Part shown: one piece after another, positions 58,201 through 60,000 of the stretch
How positions within the stretch are numbered: position 1 is the stretch's first letter
How the letters are laid out: each line of letters begins with the position of its first letter
Assembly: GCA_009760855.2 (NCBI GenBank)
Contig: WPIO01000034.1
Location: 1,505,001 to 1,565,000, forward strand
Source of the DNA: Cristatella mucedo
Lineage: Eukaryota > Bryozoa > Phylactolaemata > Cristatellidae
Direction: 5' to 3'
Length of the DNA stretch: 60,000 bases
Translations under genes and position numbers: made by a program
Notes under the pieces: model-generated
What the model was told of the DNA's origin: nothing
What the model saw: only the letters and a program-made list of their open reading frames with translations
The model's database searches: none

Positions 58201-59325
58201 GTCCGTCACGAGGCTAATTCGGTGTCATGAAGTCCAAAATGAACTTTCTGGATTTGCAGGCCAAGCTGGCAGACATGTGCAGATGAGTGCACAAGGCGCA
58301 GGACTACCCTGTGCTGGCACTGCGAAATCAGCGCCATTCTGGTTAATTTAAATTGGCCAGTTTACTCTGCCGTGGTTGTACTTTCTTCATAATCTTGCCA
58401 CCAAAGTTAATGTGAGAAATCAGTCGGATGACTGCAGAACTTTGACCACAGTAGATGGTCTCGCATCAGATGCACTGAGAACTGTAGTGTACGACCAGTA
58501 TATATTTCGACGGTTTTCGTGTACTTGCATAACTGTGCGCACGTAGTGCTGCTGCTGCTGCTGCTATTTTGCAAGCGGCGCATCTAGGCGCTAGTTCCTC
58601 CCGAAGTAACCGTACCGTAGCGTGGGTGGTCTAGCAAATGTCGCATCGCCGTGCGACTCAGCCCAGAGTAATTCCACTCGATGCCAGCGATTATTTAGAA
58701 ATAAGTCACGTGATTTTTTTCAGCTGGAGTCTTTGTGCAATGAAAGCCTTTATAATCAAATCCCACATTACTGCCGCCCTGCCATTCACGCACTGCCGGC
58801 CGGGGCGATACGCTGTGCCGTTCCATTCTGAATACTTTTCGATTGATAATCGATTCTCATAGGTAGTGACTTCACTTCAAGGATCTGAGAAGATTGATTA
58901 AAAACGTTAATGTAGACTGAGGGCACATCTCAGTTATTATTTCGGTGATCTTTACTTACATTTTTTAGAAGCGACCAATTCCGAGTCTTTAAATCGAGAG
59001 AATCCCCCTTGTTGTAGTTATGCATCTGGATATCTTGTGGGTAGTACCACGAAAATATTTCCGCAATGAGATATCCGTTCGAAAAGTCCCTAAAATGGAG
59101 AGATTTCGCTCTAGTGACCAGTGCCGAGTTTACTCCAATATCACTGTGGCAGAGGAGTCGTCGGAAAATTAGAGTCAACGGCAATTAAAAACAATCTACA
59201 CTGGCAATGCTCTGTCACATAGAAACATCTTTGATTGCTGATACTAACCATTTTGGAACCTTGACCTGCCAACTTAAATCCAGGCTTTGTAGCCAACGTA
59301 TAACCTCCCGGGATAAGCCAGCCAT
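52046..59325 (-). CDS. SPATA4: SPATA4-like protein, complete five-exon gene
   Basis: Five exons join in frame (59325-59249, 59089-58960, 52879-52761, 52645-52486, 52267-52046) into 235 codons, 708 nt with the stop. Seen: an N-terminal [15 protein letters not shown] stretch, then [20 protein letters not shown], the block [20 protein letters not shown] ending LLTNR, then [13 protein letters not shown] and FNIKPSLGE. These are the hallmarks of SPATA4, a member of the CH_2 (DUF1042) calponin-homology-like family that also includes the microtubule-binding SPEF1/CLAMP proteins. Every junction is GT-AG, and the spacing between motifs matches the family residue for residue across junctions 1 to 3. 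The ATG lies in a strong context (GCCATGG). The protein is shorter than the roughly 300-residue mammalian form and lacks its N-terminal extension. Inferred role: a testis- or cilia-associated cytoskeletal protein. Intron sizes are 159, 6080, 115 and 218 bp; the long one holds LINE and SINE debris. The C-terminal 25 residues are the least certain. Confidence 0.9.
52486..52645 (-). CDS. SPATA4: SPATA4-like exon 4
   Basis: This exon is 160 nt: one base plus 53 codons. The donor is AAT|GTAAGC. The acceptor CGCTGCAG|A has a weak pyrimidine tract and was chosen because it gives the right phase and exact family spacing. It encodes [19 protein letters not shown] and [11 protein letters not shown], matching the FTDYSYQ...RST...SIK segment of SPATA4. 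Confidence 0.85.
52761..52879 (-). CDS. SPATA4: SPATA4-like exon 3 (CH-like domain)
   Basis: This exon is 119 nt: 39 codons plus two bases. The acceptor is TGCCCTCTTTAAG|C and the donor CA|GTAAGT. It encodes [16 protein letters not shown] followed by [18 protein letters not shown] and LLTNR, the family's most conserved region. The 17-residue spacing from the exon 2 tryptophan across the junction equals that of mammalian SPATA4. Confidence 0.93.
53240..53374 (+). CDS. Candidate small ORF or terminal exon, unknown product
   Basis: A 44-codon frame opens with ATG at 53240 and contains an acceptor-like site (TTTTACTTTCCGACAG|G) at 53266. Downstream of that site the frame reads [20 protein letters not shown] then [15 protein letters not shown] and a TGA. 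The residue pattern is protein-like, with alternating hydrophobics and few low-complexity residues. An AATAAA lies 144 bp after the stop (53518-53523). It sits in the long SPATA4-like intron on the opposite strand. No family was recognised. It may be the last exon of a plus-strand gene, a stand-alone small ORF or chance. Confidence 0.3.
   Translation: MLTCFTFRQVGTLMHERLTLGFVLITERESAVRVYSKGAAPCFL
53741..53782 (+). repeat. 15 bp minisatellite, nearly three units
   Basis: TAAGAAATCCACTAC twice, then TAAGAAATCCAC. It lies in the SPATA4-like long intron. Confidence 0.9.
54290..55540 (+). mobile_element. Strongly decayed L2-type LINE body inside the SPATA4-like intron
   Basis: In order, short protein-level islands recall an endonuclease (YRPPSG equivalent near 54310), the reverse transcriptase start ([16 protein letters not shown] near 54410), an [11 protein letters not shown]...[15 protein letters not shown] region (54610-54740), then the C-terminal zone ([16 protein letters not shown] near 55130; [20 protein letters not shown] near 55230). 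Frameshifts are everywhere and the GVPQGS and YADD regions are lost or unrecognisable. It is antisense to the host gene. Confidence 0.7.
55567..55600 (+). repeat. TTAATA hexanucleotide repeat
   Basis: TTAATATTAATATTAATATT-type run of about five units. Confidence 0.85.
55960..56680 (+). mobile_element. L2-A 3' part inside the SPATA4-like intron
   Basis: A reverse transcriptase C-terminal remnant (equivalents of [52 protein letters not shown]) is followed by the full 3' UTR, the hairpin TGCCTAGAAAGAGATTGAGT and an ATTATTATTATC tail. Confidence 0.85.
56995..57170 (+). mobile_element. tRNA-derived SINE, best-preserved copy
   Basis: GATGAGCCGTGATGGCACAC, GACCTCGGCCCCGAGGTC, GTGGGTTCGATTCCTGTGG, GCCACTGCAAGCGGTGGTGA and AGGCTCTTCTGTCGCTATAC are all present. 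It lies in the long SPATA4-like intron, antisense to the gene. Confidence 0.88.
57171..58959. other. SPATA4: Intron sequence of the SPATA4-like gene
   Basis: No exon-like segment was found. A plus-strand 115-codon frame at 57331-57678 and a (CTG)5 run near 58550 are noted without functional support. Confidence 0.5.
58960..59089 (-). CDS. SPATA4: SPATA4-like exon 2 (CH-like domain)
   Basis: This exon is 130 nt: one base plus 43 codons. The acceptor is CTCCATTTTAG|G and the donor AAT|GTAAGT. It encodes the most diagnostic family block, [20 protein letters not shown], followed by a segment ending NWSLLKN. It ends in phase 0. Confidence 0.93.
59249..59325 (-). CDS. SPATA4: SPATA4-like exon 1
   Basis: The first coding exon is 77 nt: 25 codons plus two bases, starting at the ATG at 59325-59323 in a near-perfect Kozak context and reading [18 protein letters not shown]. 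The donor is TG|GTTAGT. Ending two bases into a codon is exactly what the next exon needs, and the distance from SLDLS to DFSNG is the same as in mammalian SPATA4. Confidence 0.85.
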
Positions 59326-59642
59326 GGCGGGCGACTGGGGCACGAGGAGGAACCGGATGTTTGCACCGCTGCTACGATACAGCGCTACCGGAAGATAAAA
59401 GGCCTAAGGCCCTACCTGTGACTGAGTTTGACCTGTGCCTTAGCAGTTGCCCCCATGCGCAGACTTTGATGGTCCACGTGCTGTTCTAAAGCCGTCTAAT
59501 GAGTAATTTCTCAGTTCAGTTGAGACATTATATTAAATACATTCAATCTGAGTACGTCACAGTGTATCCATTGAAGCGGCAATTACTTGATCGATCGATA
59601 TTTTTCCAGCTGTCCTTTTGCCCGTACCAAGATTTGTGGCTC

Positions 59643-59725
59643 AAATCGGGACGTTAGCTCATCTTAGTGGTAGGTGCTCGCCCCGACCAAGGTCTGGCTG
59701 AGGTCGTGGGCTTGAGCCCGGAGGC
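59643..59725 (+). mobile_element. tRNA-like sequence, possible second SINE head
   Basis: TTAGCTCATCTTAGTGGTAG (A-box-like) and GGTCGTGGGCTTGAGCCC (T-arm-like) give a tRNA-like layout, but the acceptor stem does not pair convincingly. It abuts the inverted LINE-B tail. Confidence 0.4.
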
Positions 59726-59732
59726 ATATGTG

Positions 59733-59920
59733 AATGTAATGTATCTCCGTCAATAACTCCACAAAGTCATAAAGACCATGTGGGTGTTACGCAGGAGAGT
59801 TTTGTATAGCGCGCTCACAGCCTAAGCGGCTTTCGGTACGCATTCGGTAGCCAACAGACTTCGTCTCACGCAACAAAGAGAAAGTGGGAAGCATAGCAGA
59901 GTTAGGAGAGCAGTTGCGGT
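59733..59920 (-). mobile_element. LINE-B 3' end fragment, inverted, young
   Basis: It is the reverse complement of about 45270-45460 and reads almost without interruption: GTTGCGTGAGACGAAGTCTG, TACCGAATGCGTACCGAAAG and GTTACGCAGGAGAG are all present. It is the closest relative of the full element in this window. Confidence 0.85.
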
Positions 59921-59924
59921 AGTG

Positions 59925-59991
59925 AAGCGCCTGAATAGAGATTAAGTTCTGTTGGGCCGCAATATAAATGAATTATATTATATTATATTAA
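59925..59991 (+). mobile_element. LINE tail of a third family (TATAT tail)
   Basis: GAAGCGCCTGAATAGAGATT, AAGTTCTGTTGGGCCGCAAT and a TATATTATATTATATT tail. It has the same hairpin architecture as L2-A but different loop and tail sequence. Confidence 0.5.
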
Positions 59992-60000
59992 AAAAGCTGA

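Overview
The window looks like nuclear DNA of an animal, probably a marine invertebrate. Short GT-AG exons are scattered through a repeat-rich background of simple-sequence tracts, decayed L2/CR1-type LINEs, tRNA-derived SINEs and a Gypsy-type remnant. There are no prokaryotic gene clusters, and most open frames are simple-repeat or transposon shadows. The species cannot be named from the sequence.

Two host genes are supported. (1) A complete five-exon SPATA4-like gene on the minus strand (start 59325, stop 52046). It can be assembled by hand into 235 codons with a CH-like domain and consistent splice phases. Its 6.1 kb second intron is full of LINE and SINE debris. (2) One first coding exon on the minus strand (2217 to 1839) encodes most of a calponin-homology domain of the filamin/spectrin actin-binding class, in a CpG-rich setting. 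The rest of that gene would lie in, or beyond, the left edge.

Layout. 1-3 kb: CH-domain exon, CpG-rich flank and a GA tract. 3-5.4 kb: a ~300 bp sequence present twice, flanking a GC-rich block with a 21 bp minisatellite. 5.4-20.8 kb: LINE 3' ends, SINEs, GA/AT/GT microsatellites and a decayed LINE-B body (14.0-15.2 kb). 21.8-29.9 kb: a large array of diverged modules in a higher-order order. 30.3-31.6 kb: a separate ~500 bp tandem pair. 31.6-34.1 kb: L2 3' half (minus) and an internally deleted Gypsy pol remnant. 34.1-42 kb: sparse repeats, including a self-complementary AC/AT/GT tract. 42.2-45.5 kb: a nearly intact LINE-B with endonuclease and reverse transcriptase, killed by a few lesions. 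46.2-49.9 kb: a fold-back-like element with terminal inverted repeats and about 15 degenerate 155-190 bp units. 50-60 kb: the SPATA4-like gene with two short candidate coding segments nearby.

The most unusual structures are the fold-back-like element, whose unit length shrinks along the array, and the multi-module array at 22-30 kb, whose copies share TATA-like motifs and, in one module, a shared reading frame. Neither has a recognised coding product. All repeat relationships were found by eye, so boundaries are approximate.
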